Shown here: positions 22,159 to 29,518 of the stretch, one piece after another
Position numbering within the stretch: the stretch's first letter is position 1
How the letters are laid out: each line of letters opens with the position of its first letter
From: Deinococcus piscis
GTDB lineage: Bacteria > Deinococcota > Deinococci > Deinococcales > Deinococcaceae
Direction of reading: 5' to 3'
NCBI RefSeq assembly: GCF_014653275.1
Contig: NZ_BNAL01000023.1
Span: 1-47,362 of the forward strand
DNA: 47,362 bases
The notes under the pieces: model-generated
Seen by the model: only the letters and a program-made list of their open reading frames with translations
Told to the model about the DNA's origin: nothing
Databases searched by the model: none
Program-made: the position numbers and the translations under genes

Positions 22159-23318
22159 GGTTGCTTGACTCCTTCGGTGGGGGTGTGGCCCGGCTGAAGA
22201 TGCAGGGTCAGATTGCTGAAGTTCGGGGTTTCCAGCTCAATGTCTAGTAGGGGAGCGCGGCTGGCCGCTTGCTGGGCCGCCGGGCTCAGATAAGCTCCAT
22301 CTTTGAAGGTGAGATTCAGAGGCAACCGGTTGGCCTGGATGCGGGCCTCCTCAGGGCTCAGCGACAGGAAGCTCAGGCGGAAGGCGAGGTTTGCCGGGAG
22401 GTTGAGGGCGGTACTGCCATGTTCGGTCTTCAGGTACAGGTTGCCAGCGGCTCCAGCTGGGATTGTCACGTCCAGGTTGCCGGATGTGGTGCTGATGGTC
22501 GCGCCCATGTGAGCTGGAAGCCGCGCCTGAATATTGCCCCTCTGACTGCCGAGTTCCAGTTGCTTTATTCGCGCTCCGCTCAAGTTGGCCTGCACGTCTC
22601 CAAACGTGCTTTCAGCGCTGACGCTGTTCACCGCAGTGCCGTGTGCTGCCGCCAGCGTGACATTTCCAGCATTGGTGCTGACCCTGACCTGGCTCAGCTG
22701 GTGCGCGGGCAACTGCACGCTTTGGTCGCCGCTTCTGCTGGTGGCGCTCAGTGAACGCAGATTCAAGCGGCGTAGGTCCAGGGTTTGGTCGCCGCCACCG
22801 CTGCGGGCGGTCAGTTCCAGGGGCGGGTTGGGATTCAGCGCTGCGGCCAACCGGTGCTCCACGGGCTGGCCGGCAGGTTGCAGATTCAGTGTTCGGGGCT
22901 TCGGTGTGGGGTCTACCAGCAGCTTAGCCTGCACCACCTGCGCGCTGCCCTGCTGCTGGCTGCTGACCTGTAAAGGATTGAGTCGGCGGTGGTGGCCGCT
23001 GAGGTGGGCCGCCACATCTGCAGAGGCCACCGGGAGCGCTGCTACTGCGATATCGCCCCGGTCAGTGGTCAGCTCGGCGCGTAAGGTCTGGGCACGGCCA
23101 AGCGGAGCGGTCTGCTCGGTATCCACCGCGCTCAGCTGTGGTTCCAGCTGACGGTTGAGGTTCCAACAGGCCAGTCCACCGCCGCCACTCAGCAGGGCCA
23201 GGCCCAGCAGCAGCCGGATCAGCTGCGGCCTCAGGGGTTTCTGAATTCCTGGGGGGCGCTGCGAACCTGTCAGCTGGTCAGCCTGAGGCAGAGAGGAAAT
23301 GGGAGCGGAACGGTTCAT
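22155..23318 (-). CDS. Membrane-anchored DUF4097-like beta-repeat protein
   Basis: A 387-residue protein. A single membrane helix (about residues 34-53, LIRLLLGLALLSGGGGLACW) is followed by an extracytoplasmic domain of repeated short beta-strands with the ladder TSRSGDQSVQL, STNAGNVTL, AESTFGDVQANL, GSQRGNIQARL and STTSGNLDVTI. This is the DUF4097/'putative adhesin' beta-helix pattern. The family is often found beside two-component or anti-sigma genes and is thought to sense or transmit envelope state, but no mechanism is established. Here it lies between the kinase and response-regulator genes, overlapping each by 4 bp (ATGA), so equal expression of all three is likely. A third component of the sensor system is the natural inference. 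Confidence 0.75.
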   Translation of the reverse strand: MNRSAPISSLPQADQLTGSQRPPGIQKPLRPQLIRLLLGLALLSGGGGLACWNLNRQLEPQLSAVDTEQTAPLGRAQTLRAELTTDRGDIAVAALPVASADVAAHLSGHHRRLNPLQVSSQQQGSAQVVQAKLLVDPTPKPRTLNLQPAGQPVEHRLAAALNPNPPLELTARSGGGDQTLDLRRLNLRSLSATSRSGDQSVQLPAHQLSQVRVSTNAGNVTLAAAHGTAVNSVSAESTFGDVQANLSGARIKQLELGSQRGNIQARLPAHMGATISTTSGNLDVTIPAGAAGNLYLKTEHGSTALNLPANLAFRLSFLSLSPEEARIQANRLPLNLTFKDGAYLSPAAQQAASRAPLLDIELETPNFSNLTLHLQPGHTPTEGVKQP

Positions 23319-25063
23319 TGCGAAACCTCCTGAGCAGCAGAAGAGTGAAGCGCGGAAGAACGAGCGCTGGGAGGGCTGGATGGTTCCGATTCCAATTCAA
23401 GCCAAAGCTGCACCACCGTGCCCTGTCCCGGAGCGCTGCGGACCTCCAGGCGGCCACCGACTTCGGCCGCCCGCTCACGCATGGAACGCTGGCCCAGGGT
23501 GCCTCCGCTGACGCTGCGCTGGTCAAAGCCGCGTCCGTCGTCCTGCACGGTCATCTGCAACTGACGGCCCGCCTGTGCCAGCTCAATACGGACGTGTTGG
23601 GCGTGGGCGTGCTTGACAACGTTGTGTAGGGCTTCCAGGGCAATGCGGTAGGCAGCAGTCTGGGCTGCGGGTGAGAGCGGCGGCTCTTCGTTCCAGTGGG
23701 TCTGGACACTCAGCTCATGCCGAGTGCGCAGGACATGGGCCTGCTGTTCCAGCGCGGCCAGCAAGCCCCCTTCCGCCAGGGCATCGGGGCGCAGGCTAAA
23801 CAGCAGCGCTTTCATCTCGCTGACTCCGCCTTCGGCCAGCCCAATGGTGTAGTCCAGACTGGCCCGCGCCTGTTCGGGGTGGGTGTCCAGCGTGGCACGG
23901 GCCGTTTTGGCTCCCAGGCTGATGCCGTAGAGCGCCTGCGCCACCGAGTCATGCAGTTCGCGGGCGAGTCGGGCGCGCGCTTCTTCTTCGGCGCGTCCAG
24001 CGGCCCGCTCAGCCAGCTGCGCGGCGTGAACGGCGGTACCGGCATGATTGGCCATACCGCTCAGCAAGGTCAGTGCCCCAGAGTCGGGTGGTTGCAGCGC
24101 AGGAAAGGTGGCGTGCAGCGTGCCCCAGGGAAGCCCTGCCACCCGTACCGGCAGTGAAGCGAGGACTGGGCCTTCCCCTGGTCCGGCCAAGGCCTGGACC
24201 TGCGGGGCAGTGACCAGCGGCAAGCTCTCAGGTACAGCCCCAGACGGCCCAGCCGCTGCTTTAGACCCCCCTGGGCCTTCCAGCCGCACCCCAAGAGCGC
24301 TGCTGCCGCTCCATGCCTGCTCAGTGATGCGCTGCAAGGTGGCGTGCAGATTCTCGCCCAGCGCCACTTGCCCAGCGGCCTGGCCCAAAGCCTGCACCGC
24401 CCGCTGGGCCTGGGTCAGCGGGTCTTCTGGGCGCAGCAGGGCTCCGGCGAGTGCGGCCCAGACTCGGCCCAGCAGCCCAACCAGTGCCGCACTCATCACC
24501 AGGCCGCCCAGACCGGCGATGCCCAGGGCCAGTTGAGCCAGGAGCGATAGGGTGACCACCTGCTGTCCTAAGGTCAGGGTCAGCCCCAGCAGTGGCCAGA
24601 TGGCGCCCACAAAAGCACCAAGCGTCAGGCCCAGCGCTGCCCCCATGACTGCCCAAGACAGCAGGGAGAGTGGCAGAGCCACCAACTGAAACACAGCCCC
24701 ACGCCACAGCGCTGGCTGCCGCACCTGAAAGCGGATCCAGTCCAGGGGGCCTCCCTTTGGAGTCTGGACTGGTGGGCCGAAGTGTAGCCCCAGCAGGCCT
24801 GCCAGTCCGCGCTGCGCTGCATTGAGCCACAGTAATGCCAGCAAGGTCAGCGGCAGGATAATGAACCCGACCAGCAGGGGCAAAGAGAGCGCCCCGCTCA
24901 GCAGGCCAGCGACCAGGACGCTGGTCACAGCCGCGCTCATGGGCAGCGACAGCAGCAGATACAGGCCTGTGCGCCAAGTTTGCCTGTCGGTCAGGTCTGT
25001 CCAGAGGGACAGCAGGTGCGGGCGGCGCTCGGGTAGTGCGCCGGTAGAAGAGGACAGAGTCAT
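23315..25063 (-). CDS. NarL-type sensor histidine kinase with PF13796-like membrane sensor and GAF-like domain
   Basis: A 582-residue membrane kinase. Residues about 15-200 hold four to six hydrophobic helices resembling the 'putative sensor' domain (PF13796) of many HisKA_3 kinases. A linker/GAF-like region (about 235-350) follows. The HisKA_3 dimer helix carries the phosphoacceptor His371 (RLARELHDSVAQALYGI), and the HATPase_c domain has ALHNVVKHAHA (N box) and DDGRGFD (G box). It presumably autophosphorylates His371 and passes phosphate to Asp71 of the response regulator at 21466-22158. TACAGT lies 6 nt before ATG 25063, suggesting a leaderless transcript that starts the three-gene operon. 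The stimulus is unknown. Confidence 0.92.
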   Translation of the reverse strand: MTLSSSTGALPERRPHLLSLWTDLTDRQTWRTGLYLLLSLPMSAAVTSVLVAGLLSGALSLPLLVGFIILPLTLLALLWLNAAQRGLAGLLGLHFGPPVQTPKGGPLDWIRFQVRQPALWRGAVFQLVALPLSLLSWAVMGAALGLTLGAFVGAIWPLLGLTLTLGQQVVTLSLLAQLALGIAGLGGLVMSAALVGLLGRVWAALAGALLRPEDPLTQAQRAVQALGQAAGQVALGENLHATLQRITEQAWSGSSALGVRLEGPGGSKAAAGPSGAVPESLPLVTAPQVQALAGPGEGPVLASLPVRVAGLPWGTLHATFPALQPPDSGALTLLSGMANHAGTAVHAAQLAERAAGRAEEEARARLARELHDSVAQALYGISLGAKTARATLDTHPEQARASLDYTIGLAEGGVSEMKALLFSLRPDALAEGGLLAALEQQAHVLRTRHELSVQTHWNEEPPLSPAAQTAAYRIALEALHNVVKHAHAQHVRIELAQAGRQLQMTVQDDGRGFDQRSVSGGTLGQRSMRERAAEVGGRLEVRSAPGQGTVVQLWLELESEPSSPPSARSSALHSSAAQEVSQ

Positions 25064-25154
25064 GGGTTCACTGTAGGCACAAGGCTAGCTCGTAACGTCC
25101 TTCTTTGGTTGCAGGTGTTAGAGGTTGCAGGTATCAGAGACCATTCAAGCAACC

Positions 25155-25183
25155 AAAAAAGCCTCCCCGGTGACAGGGAGGCT
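25155..25183 (-). terminator. Intrinsic terminator of the BON/LysM gene
   Basis: GCCTCCC / GGGAGGC stem with an 8-nt loop and six T's on the minus strand, 18 nt after the BON-LysM stop. It also insulates the kinase operon downstream. Confidence 0.88.
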
Positions 25184-25200
25184 GGGCTACCTACGCAAGC

Positions 25201-25929
25201 TCAGGCAGGAATACGGATTTTCTGGCCGACTTCGATGTGGTCAGGGTTGGCGATGTTGTTGTACTGGGCAATCTTGCCGTAGGCGTTCATGTCGCCGTAG
25301 TAGCGCTGGGCAATCTTGCTCAGGGTGTCGCCGGCCTGGACGGTGTACACCGTTTCGCCCTGCTCGTCCTTTTCCTTCGCCAGTTCTTTGGCTCCCTCGT
25401 GAACTTTCAGGCCGCTCACGTCCACACCAGTCACACCACTCACGCCACGGGCCAGTTGCTCGGCCAGGCGCAGCTCGTGATCGCTGTCCACCACGCCGCG
25501 CAGAATCACGGACTTGCCGCTTTGCAGTACGTCAATGGGATCGTCTTTCAGCTCGCCGTTGCTGCGGATGGCGCTGAGCACTTCCTTGGCAACGCGGCTG
25601 CTGTCTTCGATCTCCTGCTCGGCGGTCTGGGTGCTGCCGGTGCTGGCGGTGCGCACCGTGGGGCCACCGCTGCTCTGGGGGGCGGCTGCCTGGGTCTGGG
25701 CCCCTGCTGGAGCCTGCACCGTCACGCCCGAGACATCCACCGACTTCACGCCGTTGACGCCTTCAGCCACGATGCGGGCCAAGTTGACATGAGCCTGCGA
25801 AGGAGCGATGCCGCTCAGGGTGACGGTGCCACCCTTTTCCTGCACGTTCAGGCCCAGGCCGCTGAGTTGCTTGTTTTCTTTGATCGCGTCGCTAACGCGG
25901 TCTGCCGTTTTCTTTCCAAAAGGCCACAT
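25201..25929 (-). CDS. BON-BON-LysM protein
   Basis: A 242-residue protein with two BON domains and one LysM. BON 1 covers about residues 10-75 (VSDAIKENKQL, GGTVTLSGIAPS, GVKSVDVSGV). BON 2 covers about 110-180 (VLSAIRSNGELKDDPIDV, KSVILRGVVDS, GVTGVDVSGLKV). LysM is at about 192-242 (YTVQAGDTLSKIAQRYYGD, NPDHIEVGQKIRIP). BON binds phospholipid or hydrophobic ligands and LysM binds peptidoglycan, as in E. coli YgaU/Kbp, a potassium-binding protein of the same BON-LysM architecture. There is no signal peptide (MWPFGKKTADRV), as in YgaU. The second BON makes it longer than YgaU. CATACT precedes ATG by 7 nt. It is monocistronic, with terminator at 25155-25183. Confidence 0.88.
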   Translation of the reverse strand: MWPFGKKTADRVSDAIKENKQLSGLGLNVQEKGGTVTLSGIAPSQAHVNLARIVAEGVNGVKSVDVSGVTVQAPAGAQTQAAAPQSSGGPTVRTASTGSTQTAEQEIEDSSRVAKEVLSAIRSNGELKDDPIDVLQSGKSVILRGVVDSDHELRLAEQLARGVSGVTGVDVSGLKVHEGAKELAKEKDEQGETVYTVQAGDTLSKIAQRYYGDMNAYGKIAQYNNIANPDHIEVGQKIRIPA

Positions 25930-26034
25930 GCGTCCTAGTATGCGAAGGGCCAGGGCCCCAAACCAGCATCAAGTTACATTCTAAGGAGACCGGAAAGTTG
26001 CTGGCTGCGCGCGGTCAAATGGGGATTTTGTCAG

Positions 26035-26511
26035 TCAGATGGGGTAATAGGAGCGCGGCTCTCCCCGCACAAAATCGCGGGTGGGCAGCCAGATCAGCGG
26101 TGAACGCTCCTCGCATTCGGGCGGCGGGCCGTAGCGCATCAGGCTTTCGACCTGCTCAAGCGGCACCCAGCTGACCCCCACCACATCCGGATCGCTGGGC
26201 ATCAGCTCGCCGCTGAACTGCGCCGTAAACCGTCCGAAGCTGGCGAAGCAGGCGTGAGGGGTACCAGTCAGAATTTCGCCTTCCAGCAGGCTGACGAAGT
26301 TCAGCTCGGAGATGGTCAGGCCCGTTTCATGTTTGACCTGCCGCACAGCGGCCCCGCCCAGGCTCTCGCCACTGGCAGCCTTGCCGCCGGGCAATCCATA
26401 AAAGATGCTGCCGTCATCCATCCGTTCCTGTACCAGCAGCAGCTGGCCCCCTTGGACCAAATAAACGTGACTGGCCCGCTTGATGGGCAGAGTACGTGAC
26501 AGCGGATTCAT
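26035..26511 (-). CDS. Nudix-fold protein with degenerate Nudix box
   Basis: A 158-residue protein with a Nudix fold. The opening strand is KRASHVYLVQGGQLLLVQER. The box begins G43-K-A-A-S-G-E49 and continues to R57-Q58-V59-K60-H61-E62-T63-G64-L65. The consensus is G-x5-E-x7-R-E-U-x-E-E-x-G-U, so Glu58 is Gln and Glu61 is His; the latter normally binds the catalytic metal. Hydrolysis of a nucleoside-diphosphate substrate is therefore in doubt, though Glu62 remains. Its start overlaps the stop of the upstream thioesterase gene (ATGA), so they are co-translated. Nudix proteins are numerous in Deinococcus, and substrate cannot be inferred. A binding-only or altered-specificity role is possible. 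Confidence 0.85.
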   Translation of the reverse strand: MNPLSRTLPIKRASHVYLVQGGQLLLVQERMDDGSIFYGLPGGKAASGESLGGAAVRQVKHETGLTISELNFVSLLEGEILTGTPHACFASFGRFTAQFSGELMPSDPDVVGVSWVPLEQVESLMRYGPPPECEERSPLIWLPTRDFVRGEPRSYYPI

Positions 26512-26981
26512 GCACCCACCTCCGGCTGCGGAGCCTGCGTGGCAGCCTGCTCCAATTGCCTGAGCAGGTTTTCCGGCAGGCGCTGCGGGCGGTAGCTGTG
26601 GTCCGTTACGATGTGGCCGGTGTGTCCACTGGCGAGCAAGTCTCCGCCGGGGCCACGCACCTCGTAGCCAAAGCGCAGCGTGCGCGACCGCACCTCTTCT
26701 ACACGGGTCAGCAGGGTCAGCTCCTCGTCGTAGCGGGCGGCGCGGCGGTACTGGACGCCCAGGTCAGTCAGCATCAGAAAGTAGCCCTGGGCTTCCACCT
26801 CGGCGTAGCTGAGTCCCAGGTCACGCATCAGGTCGCTGCGGCCTACTTCAAACCAGACCGGATAGACGGCGTGATGGGCGACTCCCATCGCATCGGTCTC
26901 GGCGTAGCGCACGCGCAGGCTGGTGCGGTGTGGCCCGCCAGCGGAGGAGGAGGCCAGGGGCGCTGGGGCGGAAGCGGACAT
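26508..26981 (-). CDS. Acyl-CoA thioesterase, hotdog fold (YbgC/4HBT type)
   Basis: A hotdog-fold thioesterase with the 4HBT signature VRYAETDAMGVAHHAVYPVWFEVGR, including the catalytic Asp (ETDAMG), then RDLGLSYAEVEAQGYFLMLTDLGVQYRRAARYDEELTL. It hydrolyses acyl-CoA thioesters; the specific acyl chain is unknown. The start is ambiguous. ATG 26981 (MSASAP) has AGGAGA too close (1 nt), while ATG 26993 and GTG 27023 in the same frame have no ribosome-binding site. The domain starts about 18 residues after 26981, so all are compatible. It is followed by the Nudix gene with 4-bp overlap. The C-terminus is the typical charged helix. Family certain, product name by homology pattern. Confidence 0.88.
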   Translation of the reverse strand: MSASAPAPLASSSAGGPHRTSLRVRYAETDAMGVAHHAVYPVWFEVGRSDLMRDLGLSYAEVEAQGYFLMLTDLGVQYRRAARYDEELTLLTRVEEVRSRTLRFGYEVRGPGGDLLASGHTGHIVTDHSYRPQRLPENLLRQLEQAATQAPQPEVGA

Positions 26982-27109
26982 GTCTCCTATCATGCCCGCA
27001 CGCTGCTCAGCGCACAAGGGCACCGCCTAAGCTTGGGTCACCGCCTAGAGCTTGCTGGAATCGGGAAGGGCCGCGCCCTGGACAGTGGCCCGGCTGCTAG
27101 CCTGCGGCC

Positions 27110-27520
27110 ATGAGCGACGCATCACTGTCTCCCGTCAGCAGCCGTACCGAGAAAGGCCAGCGTGGGTTCGCACTGGACCTGCATGTCACGTTCCGCACGC
27201 CGCTGCCCCGCGCAGAAGCGCTGGCCGCCCTGCGTGCCCTGGAAGGTCTAACCGTGGACCTGTACGCCCGGCTGGATACGCCCGGCGAGGTGCCTTCAGC
27301 GCGCCTGACCGGGCCGCTGCCACAGTTGCCGGAGCTCCATGCGGCGCTGCGCGGCTGGCTGGCCGGTCCGGTGCGGGTGGTGGAGGTCGGCCAGCGCGGG
27401 TATCTGCGCTCGGCGCAGGGGTACACCGAGTGGATGCCGTGGCGGCGCAACGTGATTCTGCCGCGTGAGCGGGTGGATGAAGTGGGTTTACTCGAAGGTG
27501 AAAAGTACATTTTGGAATAG
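27110..27520 (+). CDS. Conserved-looking protein of unknown function
   Basis: A 136-residue protein I do not recognise. It starts with a short Ser-rich segment, then FALDLHVTFRTPLPRAEALAALRALEGL, a Pro-rich stretch and YTEWMPWRRNVILPRERVDEVGLLEG near the end. A compact alpha/beta fold is likely. The start at 27110 is preceded by TAGCCT 6 nt upstream, the leaderless pattern seen throughout this window, so I believe it is a real gene. It is divergent from the thioesterase/Nudix pair and is followed after 28 bp by the small ORF with a consensus Shine-Dalgarno, so it may head that operon. No signal peptide or membrane segment is visible. Confidence 0.6.
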   Translation: MSDASLSPVSSRTEKGQRGFALDLHVTFRTPLPRAEALAALRALEGLTVDLYARLDTPGEVPSARLTGPLPQLPELHAALRGWLAGPVRVVEVGQRGYLRSAQGYTEWMPWRRNVILPRERVDEVGLLEGEKYILE

Positions 27521-27548
27521 GGCCCGTCCTGGAAAGGAGGTCAGGCCA

Positions 27549-27665
27549 ATGTTCTGCGCCGCTCAGCTGGCCAGCGGGCTTGCAGTAAACTGGGGAGCAA
27601 TGAAGTCTTTTGTTTCTCTGTCGCTGCGGGTGCCGTTTGACTGGGCCCGGCGGTGGGGCCAGTGA
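27549..27665 (+). CDS. 38-aa small ORF with consensus Shine-Dalgarno, coupled to next gene
   Basis: AAAGGAGGT (27533-27541) lies 7 nt before ATG 27549, the best ribosome-binding site in the window. The ORF encodes 38 residues (MFCAAQLASGLAVNW at the start, RVPFDWARRWGQ at the end), and its stop TGA overlaps a GTG start (GTGA) of the following membrane-protein gene. An internal in-frame ATG at 27600 has TAAACT 8 nt upstream, so a shorter 21-residue leaderless version is also possible. I know no homologue. It could be a small protein or a leader whose translation drives the downstream gene. Confidence 0.5.
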   Translation: MFCAAQLASGLAVNWGAMKSFVSLSLRVPFDWARRWGQ

Positions 27666-28255
27666 ACTACGCGGCCCTGCTGGCAGTGATGGTGCTGCTG
27701 GCTTTTTTCTTTCCGGTGGCCCTGCGCCTGGGCGAGTACCTGGGACTGGGGGCAGGGACCACCGCCGTGGCCCTGTGGTCGGCGCTGGTCTTTGCACTGG
27801 CCCTGACATTTGTGCGCTGGCGGGTCAGCCGTGAACGAATCAGCGCGGGTCAGCTGGAGCAGGGCCGCCGCCAAATTCTGGAGCGTCCTACCGACCCAGC
27901 GGCCTACCATGTGGGCGGCCAGCACCTGGCCCTGCTGCTGCTGGAGCGTGGACGTCGGCGGGAGGCTGCTGAGCTGATTGACCGCTATGCGCGGCTGGGC
28001 GGCGCGCGTGACGCCGAAATCCTGGCCCTGCAAGAAGCCCTGTCGTCAGCGGACCGCTGGCGTTTCAAGCGGGAAGCTCCAGATCGGCTGCCGGTGCGTG
28101 AACTTCAGGCCGCCCAAAAGGAGCATGCCCAAAAGGAACAGGCTCGGCAGGTGAGCCAGCAACTCGGCGAGGACCATCAATCACAGCTAAGGGAGCGGGA
28201 ACCAAAGGAGCGGGAACAGAGTCACGCCCATCACGCGGCAGGAGGAAAAGCATGA
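27662..28255 (+). CDS. Two-helix membrane protein of unknown function
   Basis: About 197 residues. Two hydrophobic segments (roughly residues 3-22, ALLAVMVLLAFFFPVALRL, and 30-48, AVALWSALVFALALTFVRW) anchor the N-terminus. A soluble helical region with a TPR-like unit (GGQHLALLLLERGRRREAAELIDRYARLGG, quoted in part here as GGQHLALLLL and AAELIDRYARLGG) follows, then a Gln/Glu/Lys-rich, probably coiled-coil tail. I start at GTG 27662, which overlaps the stop of the preceding 38-aa ORF (GTGA); GTG 27653 in the same frame is the alternative. The stop overlaps the next start (ATGA). No family recognised. The chain of overlaps places it in the rsmI operon. Confidence 0.6.
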   Translation: MNYAALLAVMVLLAFFFPVALRLGEYLGLGAGTTAVALWSALVFALALTFVRWRVSRERISAGQLEQGRRQILERPTDPAAYHVGGQHLALLLLERGRRREAAELIDRYARLGGARDAEILALQEALSSADRWRFKREAPDRLPVRELQAAQKEHAQKEQARQVSQQLGEDHQSQLREREPKEREQSHAHHAAGGKA

Positions 28256-28476
28256 GGGCATACCGGGGTGTGGTGAAAAACGGCAAGGTGGAATTGGTGG
28301 GCGGCGAGCTGCCCGAAGGCACCCAAGTGACCGTCACCGTGGGCGAACCTGAGTTACTGCTGGCGACGTTGCTGCATTGGCTGCGCCGGAGCAAGCGGAT
28401 ACGCATCTCGCTGGGGCCAGTGGCCGGGATGAATTTTCTACGTCTGTCCCGCAGGAGGCGGGGAGGCCATGGCTGA
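28252..28476 (+). CDS. DUF104-like small protein
   Basis: A 74-residue protein. Its first 30 residues (YRGVVKNGKVELVGGELPEGT, a beta-hairpin followed by a Val-rich strand QVTVTV) look like DUF104, a small fold often annotated as an antitoxin-like protein. The remainder is basic, ending in an Arg-rich tail (LSRRRRGGHG). No partner toxin (PIN or RelE type) is adjacent, so an antitoxin role is not supported. GGAGG lies 6 nt before ATG 28252. The start overlaps the upstream gene (ATGA), and its last 8 bp overlap the rsmI start. DNA or RNA binding by the basic tail is possible. Confidence 0.6.
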   Translation: MRAYRGVVKNGKVELVGGELPEGTQVTVTVGEPELLLATLLHWLRRSKRIRISLGPVAGMNFLRLSRRRRGGHG

Positions 28477-29440
28477 AGACACGGCAATGTATGAGGGCGC
28501 TTTAGCTGAGGACACTTCGGCTGAGGACGCTGTGCAGGCGCAGGTTTTGCCCATGGCCGCTGAGGACACGCCCGAGTGGGAGGACGATGCTCAGCCTGCA
28601 GCCCGCAGCTCTGACAGCAGTGGGCCGCACCTGTGGTTGGTCCCTACGCCGGTGGGCAATCTGGGCGATATCACTTACCGGGCAGTAGAAGTCCTGCGGG
28701 ACGCCGACGCTGTGGCCTGCGAAGACACCCGCCGCACTGGGGCGCTGCTTCAGCGCTTGGGTCTGCGCCGCCCGCTGGTACGGCTGGACGCCCACACCAT
28801 GTACCGTGCGCCACAAGTTCTGGAGCAGTACCCCCGGCTGGCGTATGTCAGCGATGCGGGCACGCCAGGCATTTCCGACCCCGGTGCGGAGCTGCTGCGT
28901 GAAGCGCTGAGCCGTGACATTCCCGCCGAAGTGCTGCCGGGGGCCACTGCGTTTGTGCCTGCGCTTGTCCTGTCGGGTTTGCCCACTGCCCGCTTCACCT
29001 TTGAGGGCTTCTTGCCGCGTTCGGGCCGTGAGCGCCGTGAGCGCCTGGGCACCATTGCTGCACGTCCCGAGCCGACGGCACTCTACGAAAGCCCCCACCG
29101 CCTGCATGCCACCTTGCTGGACCTCGCCGAAGCCTGCACGCCGGCTCGTCCGGCCAGTGTCAGCCGTGAGTTGAGCAAGCGCTACGAAGAAACCCGGCGC
29201 GGCACCCTGGCCGAGCTGGCTGAATACTTTGCCCAGGGGGTGCGCGGCGAAATCGTGGTGGTGGTGGGCGGACGCACCGAAGCCGAGGCCGAAGACACGG
29301 CCCCCGATTGGGACAGTGTGACCGCTGAGCTGGCCGTGCAGGGGCTGAGCACGCGTGATCTGCGCTCCGCCCTGATGCAACGTGGACTGAGCAAAAATGA
29401 CGCTTACGCCCTGGCCCTCAAGCACCGCGCTGACCGTTAG
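28469..29440 (+). CDS. rsmI: 16S rRNA (cytidine1402-2'-O)-methyltransferase RsmI
   Basis: Methylates the 2'-OH of C1402 in the 16S rRNA decoding centre using SAM. The tetrapyrrole-methylase fold is clear: LWLVPTPVGNLGDITYRAVE, the CEDTRRTG motif, YVSDAGTPGISDPGAELL and the later EGFLPR and ALYESPHRL. The protein is 323 residues because an acidic N-terminal extension of about 50 residues with repeated AEDT units precedes the domain. A GGGGAGG ribosome site supports ATG 28469, so the extension is probably real, although methionines at 28475 and 28550 are alternatives. It overlaps the DUF104-like gene by 8 bp. Downstream, pfkA has its own leaderless-type promoter. Confidence 0.94.
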   Translation: MAEDTAMYEGALAEDTSAEDAVQAQVLPMAAEDTPEWEDDAQPAARSSDSSGPHLWLVPTPVGNLGDITYRAVEVLRDADAVACEDTRRTGALLQRLGLRRPLVRLDAHTMYRAPQVLEQYPRLAYVSDAGTPGISDPGAELLREALSRDIPAEVLPGATAFVPALVLSGLPTARFTFEGFLPRSGRERRERLGTIAARPEPTALYESPHRLHATLLDLAEACTPARPASVSRELSKRYEETRRGTLAELAEYFAQGVRGEIVVVVGGRTEAEAEDTAPDWDSVTAELAVQGLSTRDLRSALMQRGLSKNDAYALALKHRADR

Positions 29441-29518
29441 AGAGGTTGGGCCTTGAGCGCCCCGCCTCACAGCGCCGCTGTGACGGCTGACCGACACGTT
29501 TCCCGTAAGCTGTCAGGC

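Noticed and set aside
28252..28476. DUF104-like protein as the antitoxin of a toxin-antitoxin pair
   Set aside because: No toxin gene is adjacent; both neighbours are a membrane protein and rsmI.
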